Of a DNA stretch of 64,000 nucleotides, positions 56,875 through 64,000 are shown piece by piece. The notes beneath the pieces are model-generated. The model saw only the letters and a program-made list of their open reading frames with translations. It did no database searches and was not told the DNA's origin. Position numbers and translations under genes: made by a program. How positions within the stretch are numbered: the stretch's first letter is position 1; every line of letters starts with the position of its first letter. This stretch comes from Myxococcales bacterium (GTDB lineage Bacteria > Myxococcota_A > Polyangia > Nannocystales > Nannocystaceae): assembly GCA_020633315.1 (NCBI GenBank), contig JACKDV010000002.1:248001-312000 (forward strand). The letters are read 5' to 3'.

Positions 56875-57884
56875 GCGGGCGCCTCCTCCGGGCGACGGGG
56901 CGCGGGGCCACGCCCCGCCCGGGCGAGGTAGACCAGCACCAGCAGCCACAGCCCCGCGGCCACGCCCCACTTGACCGGGTTGGGCACGCCCGAGGGCGAC
57001 CAGAAGCCCTCCACGAGCGCCGCGATGCCGAGCATGAGCGCGGCCCCCAGCACCAGGCGAGCCACCGCCGGGCCGTGGTGCCGCAGCGAGCCCAGGCGGG
57101 TGTAGCCGTCGGTGCGGACGAGGGCGTAGCCCATGCGCAGGCCAGCCGCGCCCGCGATGACGATCGCGGTGAGCTCGAAGGCCCCGTGCCCCGCCACGAA
57201 GGTCAGCAGGTTGGTGGCCGCGCCTGCGTGGTGCACCCAGCCCAGCACGGCCCCGAGGTACAGGCCGTTGAGCACCAGGAAGAATGCGCTGCCCAGGCCG
57301 CCGAAGATCCCGGTGGCGAAGCAGCGGAAGGCCACGCCCACGTTGTTGCTCACGTAGAACCCGGTCATCGCCGTGTCGGTGGCCTCGGAGCGCCCGCCCT
57401 CGAAGCCCTGCGAGTAGGCCTCGGTCATGAGCTGGAGCTGCTCGCGGGGCAGCACCTGGGTGGCGAGCTCGGGGTCGGCGAGGGCGGCGACGAGCACCAC
57501 CACGGCGGGCACCACGAACAGGGCGGTGGCGGCCGCCAAGAAGCGCCACGACTCGCGGGCGGTGCGGGGGAAGTCGCGCGCGACGAGGTCCCAGATCGCG
57601 CCCAGGCGGTAGGGCTCGGCGCGATAGATCGCCCCGTGGGCGCGGCTGGCCAGGGCGTCGAGGTGGCCGAGCACCTCGTGGGGGAAGCCGGCTCCGCGCG
57701 CGAAGGCCAGGTCGGCGCACAGCGTGCGATAGAGGCGACCGGCCCGGGTGATCCGCTCGGGCGGCAGGCGATGCAGGGCGCGCTCGGCCGAGAGGATGCC
57801 CTCGAGCTCCTCCCAGCGCGCGCGTCCCCGGGCCACGAAGGCATCGGGATCGGTGCGCCAGCCCGAGTCGCGGGGCTCGCTCAC
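56871..57884 (-). CDS. SpoIIM-family (stage II sporulation protein M) membrane protein
   Basis: This 337-residue protein has a basic helical N-terminus and then several transmembrane segments with the family block VSNNVGVAFRCFATGIFGGLGS near 175-196. It is a SpoIIM/DUF95 homologue. In Bacillus SpoIIM is part of the DMP peptidoglycan machinery; elsewhere these proteins are of unknown role. The GTG start overlaps the RDD gene stop. It belongs to the MoxR/DUF58 run. Confidence 0.87.
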   Translation of the reverse strand: MSEPRDSGWRTDPDAFVARGRARWEELEGILSAERALHRLPPERITRAGRLYRTLCADLAFARGAGFPHEVLGHLDALASRAHGAIYRAEPYRLGAIWDLVARDFPRTARESWRFLAAATALFVVPAVVVLVAALADPELATQVLPREQLQLMTEAYSQGFEGGRSEATDTAMTGFYVSNNVGVAFRCFATGIFGGLGSAFFLVLNGLYLGAVLGWVHHAGAATNLLTFVAGHGAFELTAIVIAGAAGLRMGYALVRTDGYTRLGSLRHHGPAVARLVLGAALMLGIAALVEGFWSPSGVPNPVKWGVAAGLWLLVLVYLARAGRGPAPRRPEEAPA

Positions 57885-58666
57885 GGGGCTCGCTCTCCGG
57901 CCGGGGCCGTGGCGCGAAGGTGGACCAGGGCCAGGAAGCGCGCGGGGTCGAGGGCCCGCATGCCCACGCGTCGCGCGATGCGAGGGGCGACGAGCTCGGC
58001 CAGCTCGGCCTCGCGGGCGGGCGTGATGGTGCCCAGCCGCCGGGCGAAGCGCTCGATGGCCGCCCGCTCGTCACCGCTGAGCGGGATGCGGTGGGGCAGC
58101 CCGGCCAGCTCGTCGGCGGTGGGCGGCGGGTGCAGCCGCACGGGTTGCTGCAGGGCGCCGCGCTCCTCGCTGATCACTACCGTGCCCGCGACCATGTCGC
58201 CCAGCCGGCGGAAGCGAGGGTCGAGGCTGGACGCCACCAGGCCCACGCACCCGCCCACCGGCAGCCAGTCGGCGGCCCGCACCACGTTGCGCAGCACCGA
58301 GTCGAGGAAGCCCAGCGGGTAGCCGCCGTCCTTGACCGTGCGCAGCCCCAGCAGCCGCTTGCCCGGGGTCTGGCCGTTCCACAGGGTCTCGAGCAGCACG
58401 TAGTAGCCCCACTCCACCGCGAACACGACCAGCAGCATCACCCCGGTGGAGGCCTCGTCGAGCCCCGCCACCGAGCCGGAGGCGCCCAGCACCACCAGCA
58501 TCAGCATCAGCAGCAGCAGGCGCAGCAGCCCGTCCACCAGGTAGGCCATCCCGCGGCGCCACGGCCCGGCCAGGCGCAGGCGCAGCTCCACGTGCTCGGG
58601 AGTCTCGATGCGGACCGTGGTGTCGAGCGGCTCCTCGTGCCGCGACGAGCCGGGAGGATCGATCAT
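57881..58666 (-). CDS. RDD-domain membrane protein
   Basis: This 261-residue protein carries an RDD domain: two or three transmembrane segments with the typical NGQTPGKRLLGLRTV loop and the FRRLGDMVAGTVV end. A soluble C-terminal region of about 90 residues follows. RDD proteins are of mixed or unknown function; some transport ions. It starts at an ATG overlapping the DUF4328 gene stop and overlaps the SpoIIM-like gene. Confidence 0.85.
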   Translation of the reverse strand: MIDPPGSSRHEEPLDTTVRIETPEHVELRLRLAGPWRRGMAYLVDGLLRLLLLMLMLVVLGASGSVAGLDEASTGVMLLVVFAVEWGYYVLLETLWNGQTPGKRLLGLRTVKDGGYPLGFLDSVLRNVVRAADWLPVGGCVGLVASSLDPRFRRLGDMVAGTVVISEERGALQQPVRLHPPPTADELAGLPHRIPLSGDERAAIERFARRLGTITPAREAELAELVAPRIARRVGMRALDPARFLALVHLRATAPAGERAP

Positions 58667-59367
58667 GCGGGCGGGACTTCGTGACCGAGCTGGTGGTGCT
58701 GCTGCTGCACGGCGTGCAGGCCACGGACCATCAGCAGCGCGCCGACGGCCGAGACGATGCCCACCACGTCGGAGAACATCGCGGCCTTGGTGGCCGACAG
58801 GAGCCCGGGGATCGTGTCGTCGCCCGCGCGCAGCGCGATCTGGCCGGCGATGTTGCTCGCGATCCAGGTGGCCCACCAAAGGCCCACCACTCCCGGGACC
58901 ACCGACTGGCTCACGGCCCAGGTCTCCTTGACCGCCTGGTACGGCTTCCACAGGTTGGCGAAGGGGACGAAGAACCAGCCCACCATCCAGCCGGGGGTGA
59001 ACTCCATGTACTGGTGGGGGGCGAGCGCCCGGGCGTTGTTGTTGGCCCGGTGCAGGAACATCCCGAAGACGACCACCGTGATGATGTAGAGCACGATCTC
59101 CACGATGGCGATGAGGCCCTGGCGTGCGTCGTTGGCGTCGGCCTCCTCGAAGCCGACCAGCCCGGAGCGGGCGCGCCCGAGGAGATCGAGCTGCAGGTAG
59201 TTCGAGATGAAGGCGATCACCCCGGCGACCATGGCGACGATCAGCAGGATGCCCAGCACCCCGGCGCGCGACGACTGATCGACATAGGAGTGGATGCCTC
59301 CGATCCCGGCGACGCCGGATGGGACGGGCTGATCCTCGACGGGGGCTTGGTACGGATTGTGGTTCAT
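58663..59367 (-). CDS. DUF4328-domain membrane protein
   Basis: This 234-residue protein has four or more hydrophobic segments and the DUF4328 marks FTPGWMVGWFFVPFANLWKPYQA and EVPPA-type tail. It is first in the minus-strand run leading to RDD, SpoIIM, MoxR and DUF58. The ATG at 59367 begins a hydrophilic N-terminus (MNHNPYQAP) common in such proteins. A TAGTAT box lies about 67 nt upstream. Confidence 0.8.
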   Translation of the reverse strand: MNHNPYQAPVEDQPVPSGVAGIGGIHSYVDQSSRAGVLGILLIVAMVAGVIAFISNYLQLDLLGRARSGLVGFEEADANDARQGLIAIVEIVLYIITVVVFGMFLHRANNNARALAPHQYMEFTPGWMVGWFFVPFANLWKPYQAVKETWAVSQSVVPGVVGLWWATWIASNIAGQIALRAGDDTIPGLLSATKAAMFSDVVGIVSAVGALLMVRGLHAVQQQHHQLGHEVPPA

Positions 59368-59434
59368 CGGAGCGTTGGGGGGCGCCGCGGCCAGACGAGC
59401 CCGGCGGTGCTTGGGGTGGCAGGGACGGTCGATG

Positions 59435-59440
59435 ATACTA
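59435..59440 (-). promoter_or_regulatory. Candidate -10 TAGTAT for the MoxR/DUF58 operon
   Basis: Minus-strand TAGTAT lies 67 nt before the ATG at 59367. The 230-bp spacer 59368-59597, upstream of this operon and downstream of the aminopropyltransferase-like gene, holds no gene I can support. Confidence 0.35.
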
Positions 59441-59597
59441 GGCGGGCCTCGAGCGGTGGCCCTCGACACGACGGAGGGCCTCGCTCCCCGTAGTGGTGGT
59501 CGTCGCCGAAATCGGACGACGCAATCGCGGAGAACGACGATATGGCCCGGATCCGGCCGGGTGGCTCGTTCGGGGCAGCCCTCGTCGAGTGTGTCGC

Positions 59598-61424
59598 TCA
59601 GCTCTTGCGGCCGAGCGGGTCGACCAGATCGGCCTCGTAGTAGTGGACCAGGAGCTGGTCGTTGAGGCGGTTGATCTCCACCGGCGGCGGCGCCTGGTCG
59701 GCCGGGAACACGAAGAGCGTGGCCAGGGTGGCGTCGTCGAGGAAGCGGTGGTGGAGCCCGGGTCGCAGCCGCGACGGCGGCTCGCGAGGGGTGGGCGAGA
59801 CCAGCACGAAGCCCCAGTCGCCGAAGCTGGGCACGTGGGCGTGGTACGGCCGGGGGCTCAGGCCGGCGGCCTCGAGGGTGGCCACGATGCACCAGAACGA
59901 GCGCGGGGCCAGGTAGGGCGAGGTGGCCTGCACCACGCCCACGCCGTCGGGCCGCAGCCGCCGGGCGAGCAGCCGGTAGAACGAGCGGGTGTAGAGCTTG
60001 CCCAGGGAGAAGTTGTTGGGGTCGGGCAGGTCGACGATGGCCACGTCGAAGGGCGGCTCGCCGGCGCGCTCGTGCTCCACCAGCCACTCCATGGCATCAC
60101 GGCTGTGGATTCGCACCCGGGGATCGCTCAGCGAGCCTCGGTTGAGCCCGGTGAGCACGGGGTGGGTGGAGAACAGCTCGGTCATCGCGGGGTCGAGGTC
60201 GACCAGATCGATCGAGCCCACGTCGTCGTGCAGCAGCAGCTCGCGCACGGCCAGGCCGTCGCCGCCGCCCAGCACCAGCACCCGCCGCCCCGGGGGCCCG
60301 GGATCGGGGCGGGCCTGCGCGGCGGCAGCGAGCGCCGGGTGCACCAGCGCCTCGTGGTAGCGGTGCTCGTCGGTGCTCGAGAACTGCAGGTTGCCGTCGA
60401 TGTAGAGCCGGATGTCGTCCTCGAAGCGGGTGATGGTGAGCCGCTGGTAGGGCGTCTTCTGCGAGAAGATCACCGGGAAGTCGTAGAGCGACGACTCACC
60501 CAGATCCTCGAGGCGCTTGCCCGCCCACATCCCCGCGGCCAGCACCGCGATCACCACCAGGGTCTGGGCCCGCAGCCAGTGGCGGCGCGGCAGCTCGTCC
60601 CGGAACGCGTGCACCGACCACAGGGCCACCCCCGCGTTGAGCAGCCCGAACAGCAGGCTGGTGCGCACCAGGCCCAGGTAGGGCAGCAGCGCCAGCGGGA
60701 ACAGCAGCGAGGCGGCCAGCGAGCCCAGGTAGTCGAAGGCCAGCACCCGCGCCACGAGGTCCTTGAGGTCCTGGCCCTGCTTCATGATGCGCATGAGCAG
60801 CGGGATCTCCAGGCCCACCAGGGTGCCCACCAGCACCAGGATGCCGAACAGCAGCGGCCGCACCGAGCTGAGCTGGGCGAAGCCGAAGAACATGGCGGTG
60901 GCCGAGTAGCCGCCCACCAGCGCGATCACGAGCTGCACGTGGATGAAGCGGGCGTGCAGGTGGCTCACCACGTACTTGCTCAGCCACGAGCCCAGGCCCA
61001 TGGCCGACAGGTACACGCCGATGACCAGGCTCCACTGGGTGACCGAGTCGCCCAGCAGGTAGGAGGCCATGGTGGCGCTGATGAGCTCGTAGACCAGCCC
61101 GCAGGTGGCCACGACCATGACCGACAGCAGCAGCAGGCGGCCCCGGGCCGCGCGTACCTCCGCGGCGGTGGGAGGGGCGGCCGACGGCGGGTCGCCCCAG
61201 CGGGCGGCGGCGGCGGGTTCGGCCTCGTCGGGCTCGGACGGCTGGGCCTTCGCGGCGGCTCGATCCGCGGCGGCCGGCTCGTCGGGCCCGGGCGGCGGGG
61301 CCTTCGCGGCGGCTCGATCCTCGGCGGTCGGTGGATCGCTCGGCTCGTGGTCTACGTCCCGCGGCGGGGCGGCCGCAGGGGCCTCCCGCGGGGGCTCGAG
61401 GTCGTCGCTCGGCGGCGGGGCCAC
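59598..61424 (-). CDS. Membrane-fused spermidine synthase-like protein
   Basis: This 608-residue protein has a Pro/Ala-rich N-terminal tail with an internal ADRAAAK repeat and about seven or eight membrane helices (about 95-310). A cytoplasmic aminopropyltransferase-like domain follows: the SAM/decarboxylated-SAM loop is LGGGDG near 385, and a catalytic Asp region DLPDPNN lies near 465. Fused membrane/spermidine-synthase proteins are common in bacteria, but their substrates are seldom known. The gene ends an operon with DUF350 and two DUF4178 proteins. Confidence 0.85.
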   Translation of the reverse strand: MAPPPSDDLEPPREAPAAAPPRDVDHEPSDPPTAEDRAAAKAPPPGPDEPAAADRAAAKAQPSEPDEAEPAAAARWGDPPSAAPPTAAEVRAARGRLLLLSVMVVATCGLVYELISATMASYLLGDSVTQWSLVIGVYLSAMGLGSWLSKYVVSHLHARFIHVQLVIALVGGYSATAMFFGFAQLSSVRPLLFGILVLVGTLVGLEIPLLMRIMKQGQDLKDLVARVLAFDYLGSLAASLLFPLALLPYLGLVRTSLLFGLLNAGVALWSVHAFRDELPRRHWLRAQTLVVIAVLAAGMWAGKRLEDLGESSLYDFPVIFSQKTPYQRLTITRFEDDIRLYIDGNLQFSSTDEHRYHEALVHPALAAAAQARPDPGPPGRRVLVLGGGDGLAVRELLLHDDVGSIDLVDLDPAMTELFSTHPVLTGLNRGSLSDPRVRIHSRDAMEWLVEHERAGEPPFDVAIVDLPDPNNFSLGKLYTRSFYRLLARRLRPDGVGVVQATSPYLAPRSFWCIVATLEAAGLSPRPYHAHVPSFGDWGFVLVSPTPREPPSRLRPGLHHRFLDDATLATLFVFPADQAPPPVEINRLNDQLLVHYYEADLVDPLGRKS

Positions 61425-61433
61425 GGGCGGGCG

Positions 61434-61691
61434 TCAGCCCTGGACGGCGGAGCTGATGATCATCGAGATGCCGAGGATCACCGCGCCGATGATGATCCCC
61501 AGGGAGGTGTTCTGGTCCTCCTCGATCTCCTTGCGGATCGAGAACGGGGCGATCTTCACGATGACGAAGAACGCCAGCGCGAACAGGACGATGCCGATGG
61601 CCGAGTAGATGAGCGCCGAGATGATGCTCCCGGTGTCGATCTGCACCCCGAGCAAGGGCGAGGGAAGGTGGGTCAGGGTCGCGTGCATCAC
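61434..61691 (-). CDS. DUF350 small membrane protein
   Basis: An 85-residue protein with two hydrophobic helices separated by a charged loop containing EIEEDQNTSLG, the DUF350 mark. Starts at a GTG overlapping the stop of the small upstream gene (or at the ATG one codon later). DUF350 proteins are of unknown function and often sit beside aminopropyltransferase-like and DUF4178 genes, as here. Confidence 0.85.
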   Translation of the reverse strand: MMHATLTHLPSPLLGVQIDTGSIISALIYSAIGIVLFALAFFVIVKIAPFSIRKEIEEDQNTSLGIIIGAVILGISMIISSAVQG

Positions 61692-61891
61692 TTGCCTCCG
61701 TGGTATCCGCCGCCGAGCCAGATGAAGGTGGGGCCGCCGCGGACGGTGCGGCCGCTTGGATCCTTGTCGGTCTTCGAGAGGGTGACCTTGCCCCGCTCGG
61801 GAGTCGAGGTGAGCAGCGCGCCCGAGGGCGCCTCGAACACCAGCAGTCCCACGGTGCTCGCCGACAGCACGAAGTATGCGATCTTGAACAT
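61688..61891 (-). CDS. Small single-pass membrane protein
   Basis: A 67-residue protein with one N-terminal hydrophobic helix (IAYFVLSASTVGLLVF) and a short hydrophilic tail ending in Gly/His residues. I do not recognise a family. Its overlap with the DUF350 gene start and its short gap after the DUF4178 gene place it in the operon. Confidence 0.65.
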   Translation of the reverse strand: MFKIAYFVLSASTVGLLVFEAPSGALLTSTPERGKVTLSKTDKDPSGRTVRGGPTFIWLGGGYHGGK

Positions 61892-61913
61892 GGTCGTCTC
61901 TCGTCTCTGGTCG

Positions 61914-63245
61914 CTAGCTCGACGACGGGGCGTAGTCGCTGTTGGCCCAGCGTCGCCCCTCGAAGATGCGGCCGAGCAGGAAGTTGAGGAAGGGGAAGGC
62001 CAGGATCACCAGCAGGGGCAGCCCGAGGTAGCGCAGCAGCACCACGTCCTGCTGGATCCGCACCGAGAGCTTGAGGTCGGTGGGGGCCGGCTGACCCGCG
62101 GCGGCGCCCGCCTGGGGGATGATCTGCAGCAGGTACTTGCCGCCCTCCACCCCGCCCACGGTGATCGTCTCGCTCTGGCTGCCCTCGCGCCACGACTCGC
62201 CGCCCTCGACCCCGTGCCACTCCTCCGCGGTGGCCCCGATGCCGATGGCCTCCTCGCTGACCTGGGAGATCAGCATCACGTCGACGTAGGCCCACTGGTT
62301 GGACAGCGGCCGGGCCGAGAAGCGCACGTCGAGGGTGGTGGTCTCGCCCTTGTCGCCGATCTCGATCTCCTGCGAGTAGGGCTCGAGGGTGAGCTCGTTG
62401 CTCTCGAACACGGTCTTGGTGTGGCGCCCCTGCAGGTACAGCCACGCCGCGCCCACGTAGACCGCCAGGAGCACCAGGAACGACAGCCACACCCACTTGC
62501 TGCCGCGGGTCCAGGGGTTGGGCTGGAGGTTGCCCACCCCCGAGGTGGGGGGCGGCCGGCCGGGGAGGCGAAAGGCCTTCCACACCGCCGAGCCCTCGAT
62601 GTGGTGCATCTGGGTGAAGTTGACGTCGGAGCCGCCGTCCTCGGTGGCCTGCTCCTCGATGGAGAGGCCCTCGGGGGGCGCCACGTAGTCGTGGGCCACC
62701 GCGGTGTCGCCCACCCGCACCTGCCAGGGGAACTCGCCCTCCACGTAGGAGACCCGGGCCACCGACGACTGGAAGTGCTTGTAGCTCTTCTTCTTGAACA
62801 GCACCGACTTGTGGCCGGTGAGCTGGGCCTTGGGGGCGCCGGGCAGGGCTCCGCCCAGGCTCCAGTGGCCGTCGGTCATCGGGTAGACGAGCCAGCGGTA
62901 GCCCCGGTAGGGGTTGTAGAGCAGGAACTCCTGCCAGGGATACACGATGCCGTCGACCTGGCACTGCCGCCAGACGATGCCGATGATCTCCCACTCGTGG
63001 CCCTCGAGCGTGCCGCGGGCGTACAGGGGCAGCGCCGACTGCTGGCGCTGCCGGGCCACCTGCTGCACGATCTGCAGTGGTCCGCTGTCCTGGGGCGCGA
63101 GCTCCGAGCCGCAGTAGGGGCACGAGACCTGCTCCACCCCGCCGAAGCCCTTGAGGGTGATGGGGCCGCCGCAGGCCGGGCACTGCACCGGCTCGGTGCG
63201 GGCGGGCTCGCGGAACAGCTTGGGGGCGGGTTGCTCGAAGGCCAT
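61914..63245 (-). CDS. DUF4178-domain protein with zinc ribbon and membrane anchors
   Basis: This 443-residue protein starts with a zinc ribbon (CPACGG and CPYCGS) followed by a DUF4178-type domain (WQEFLLYNPYRGYRWLV). Then come a membrane segment (about 250-270), a periplasmic or cytoplasmic beta-rich domain (about 275-400), and a hydrophobic C-terminal segment. It resembles the shorter neighbour at 63256, which has the same ribbon and DUF4178 part. Function unknown. Confidence 0.82.
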   Translation of the reverse strand: MAFEQPAPKLFREPARTEPVQCPACGGPITLKGFGGVEQVSCPYCGSELAPQDSGPLQIVQQVARQRQQSALPLYARGTLEGHEWEIIGIVWRQCQVDGIVYPWQEFLLYNPYRGYRWLVYPMTDGHWSLGGALPGAPKAQLTGHKSVLFKKKSYKHFQSSVARVSYVEGEFPWQVRVGDTAVAHDYVAPPEGLSIEEQATEDGGSDVNFTQMHHIEGSAVWKAFRLPGRPPPTSGVGNLQPNPWTRGSKWVWLSFLVLLAVYVGAAWLYLQGRHTKTVFESNELTLEPYSQEIEIGDKGETTTLDVRFSARPLSNQWAYVDVMLISQVSEEAIGIGATAEEWHGVEGGESWREGSQSETITVGGVEGGKYLLQIIPQAGAAAGQPAPTDLKLSVRIQQDVVLLRYLGLPLLVILAFPFLNFLLGRIFEGRRWANSDYAPSSS

Positions 63246-63255
63246 CGTGGTCGTC

Positions 63256-63960
63256 CTAGCGCGGGCTCTGGCCCGGCTGTCCCTGCCAGCCCGTGAAGCG
63301 CCACCCCTCGAACTGTCGCAGCGGATGCAGCCCCACCTCGGCCAGCTCGATGGCCTCGCCCACGTAGGGCACGGGGCTGGCGTGGTTGGGGTTGGTGCCG
63401 TAGTCGAGCGAGACGAACTCGCCGTTCCAGCCGCGCAGGTCCGCGCCGTAGAAGCTCATCCCCGGCTCGGCCTCGAAGGGCAGGATGCCCTCGGCGCCCT
63501 TGTAGGCCGCGCCGCGGCGGTCGACCACCACGGCCTCGATCCCGTCGATCTGCAGCACCATGTTCACGTCGAGCGCTGCGTAGGGGGGCACTCGCCCGGC
63601 CACCACGCTGGGGTCCTTGGGGCGCACGATGCTGTACTGGCCCTGCGCGTCGGCGAGCCAGCCGACGGTGCCGTCGGCGAATTCGAGGAACCACTCGTTC
63701 CAGGTGCCACGCCCGTAGCGGACCTGCAGGCGACCGGCGACCTCGAAGGGCAGCGTGCGGTGGCGCCCGCGGCTGCCCAGGATGATCGGCGAGCCGTTGT
63801 CCACGAGGGCGGAGACCTGGCCCACCAGGCGTACGTCCACCCCCGTGCGGACCACGGTGCTGTTGCAGTACTCGCACACCAGCGACACCGCGGTCCCGCG
63901 GAACGGAGCCGGCGCGCCGCACTGCGGGCACTGGATCGGCGCTTGTCCGTAGGGATCCAT
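63256..63960 (-). CDS. DUF4178-domain zinc-ribbon protein
   Basis: This 234-residue soluble protein has a zinc ribbon (CPQCGAPA and CEYCNS) and a DUF4178-type domain (WNEWFLEFADGTVGWL). It is the first gene of the operon inside the window; the 40 bases upstream to the edge may still belong to an earlier gene, so operon start is not proven. Its paralogue follows after 10 nt. Confidence 0.82.
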   Translation of the reverse strand: MDPYGQAPIQCPQCGAPAPFRGTAVSLVCEYCNSTVVRTGVDVRLVGQVSALVDNGSPIILGSRGRHRTLPFEVAGRLQVRYGRGTWNEWFLEFADGTVGWLADAQGQYSIVRPKDPSVVAGRVPPYAALDVNMVLQIDGIEAVVVDRRGAAYKGAEGILPFEAEPGMSFYGADLRGWNGEFVSLDYGTNPNHASPVPYVGEAIELAEVGLHPLRQFEGWRFTGWQGQPGQSPR

Positions 63961-64000
63961 GGGGGCGGAGGCGCTCGCGCTGCGGGCGCGGTCGGCGGGC

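Overview
The window is very GC-rich, densely packed and fully chromosomal in character. I see no tRNA, rRNA, CRISPR array, insertion sequence or phage gene. The gene content points to a myxobacterium, most likely of the Nannocystineae type. The signs are a multimodular polyketide synthase, a giant kinase/ATPase/GAF/histidine-kinase hybrid, many lipoproteins with long Ser/Thr/Gly/Asp-rich linkers behind the lipid-anchored Cys, and a vWA lipoprotein. That placement is an inference from gene style, not from a marker gene.

Layout. 1-7055: 3' end of a polyketide synthase (terminal module KS-AT-C-methyltransferase-ACP-thioesterase) with a translationally coupled SAM methyltransferase. 7047-13505: an Acg-like nitroreductase and the giant sensor kinase. 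13512-18026 (minus): WD40-type lipoprotein, cytochrome P450 and patatin-like protein in tandem. 18209-20871: a small membrane protein, a quinone-oxidoreductase-like enzyme and an RluA-type pseudouridine synthase. 21064-24929: a helicase/exonuclease pair of the MrfA/MrfB type. 25003-28053: a lipoprotein, a cytochrome c lipoprotein and a beta-class DNA methyltransferase. 28185-38114: a DUF1285-like protein, a Cys-rich lipoprotein, an OPT transporter, a carboxylesterase lipoprotein, a DUF1513 propeller, a small membrane protein, an ABC-F ATPase and a vWA lipoprotein. 38158-42162: a zinc-ribbon/TPR protein split by a frameshift, a D-cysteine desulfhydrase-like enzyme, a YqeY protein and a frameshifted lipoprotein. 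42126-45807 (minus): a three-gene operon of Tat-exported flavoprotein, His-rich membrane protein and homocysteine S-methyltransferase. 45950-51863: an RND efflux pair overlapping formate-tetrahydrofolate ligase. 51867-59367 (minus): a DUF4328-RDD-SpoIIM-membrane-DUF4129/DUF4350-MoxR-DUF58 chain, joined almost throughout by 4-nt start/stop overlaps. 59598-63960 (minus): a DUF4178/DUF4178/small membrane/DUF350/membrane aminopropyltransferase-like operon that probably continues past the window edge.

The most general new signal is regulatory. At least thirteen genes carry a GCTAnnnT-like element, often TGCTAnnnT, whose end lies only 6 to about 20 nt upstream of the chosen start codon. I read it as an extended -10 box that produces leaderless or nearly leaderless mRNAs. 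Other points worth a second look are a complete loss of catalytic residues in the kinase domain of the giant hybrid sensor, a methyltransferase inserted in a dead split ketoreductase, two frameshifted genes (one at a GCC-rich repeat), a perfect 15-bp inverted repeat in the putative 5' end of the helicase gene, and an operon that pairs an intramembrane-histidine protein with a Tat flavoprotein and a methionine-forming methyltransferase.
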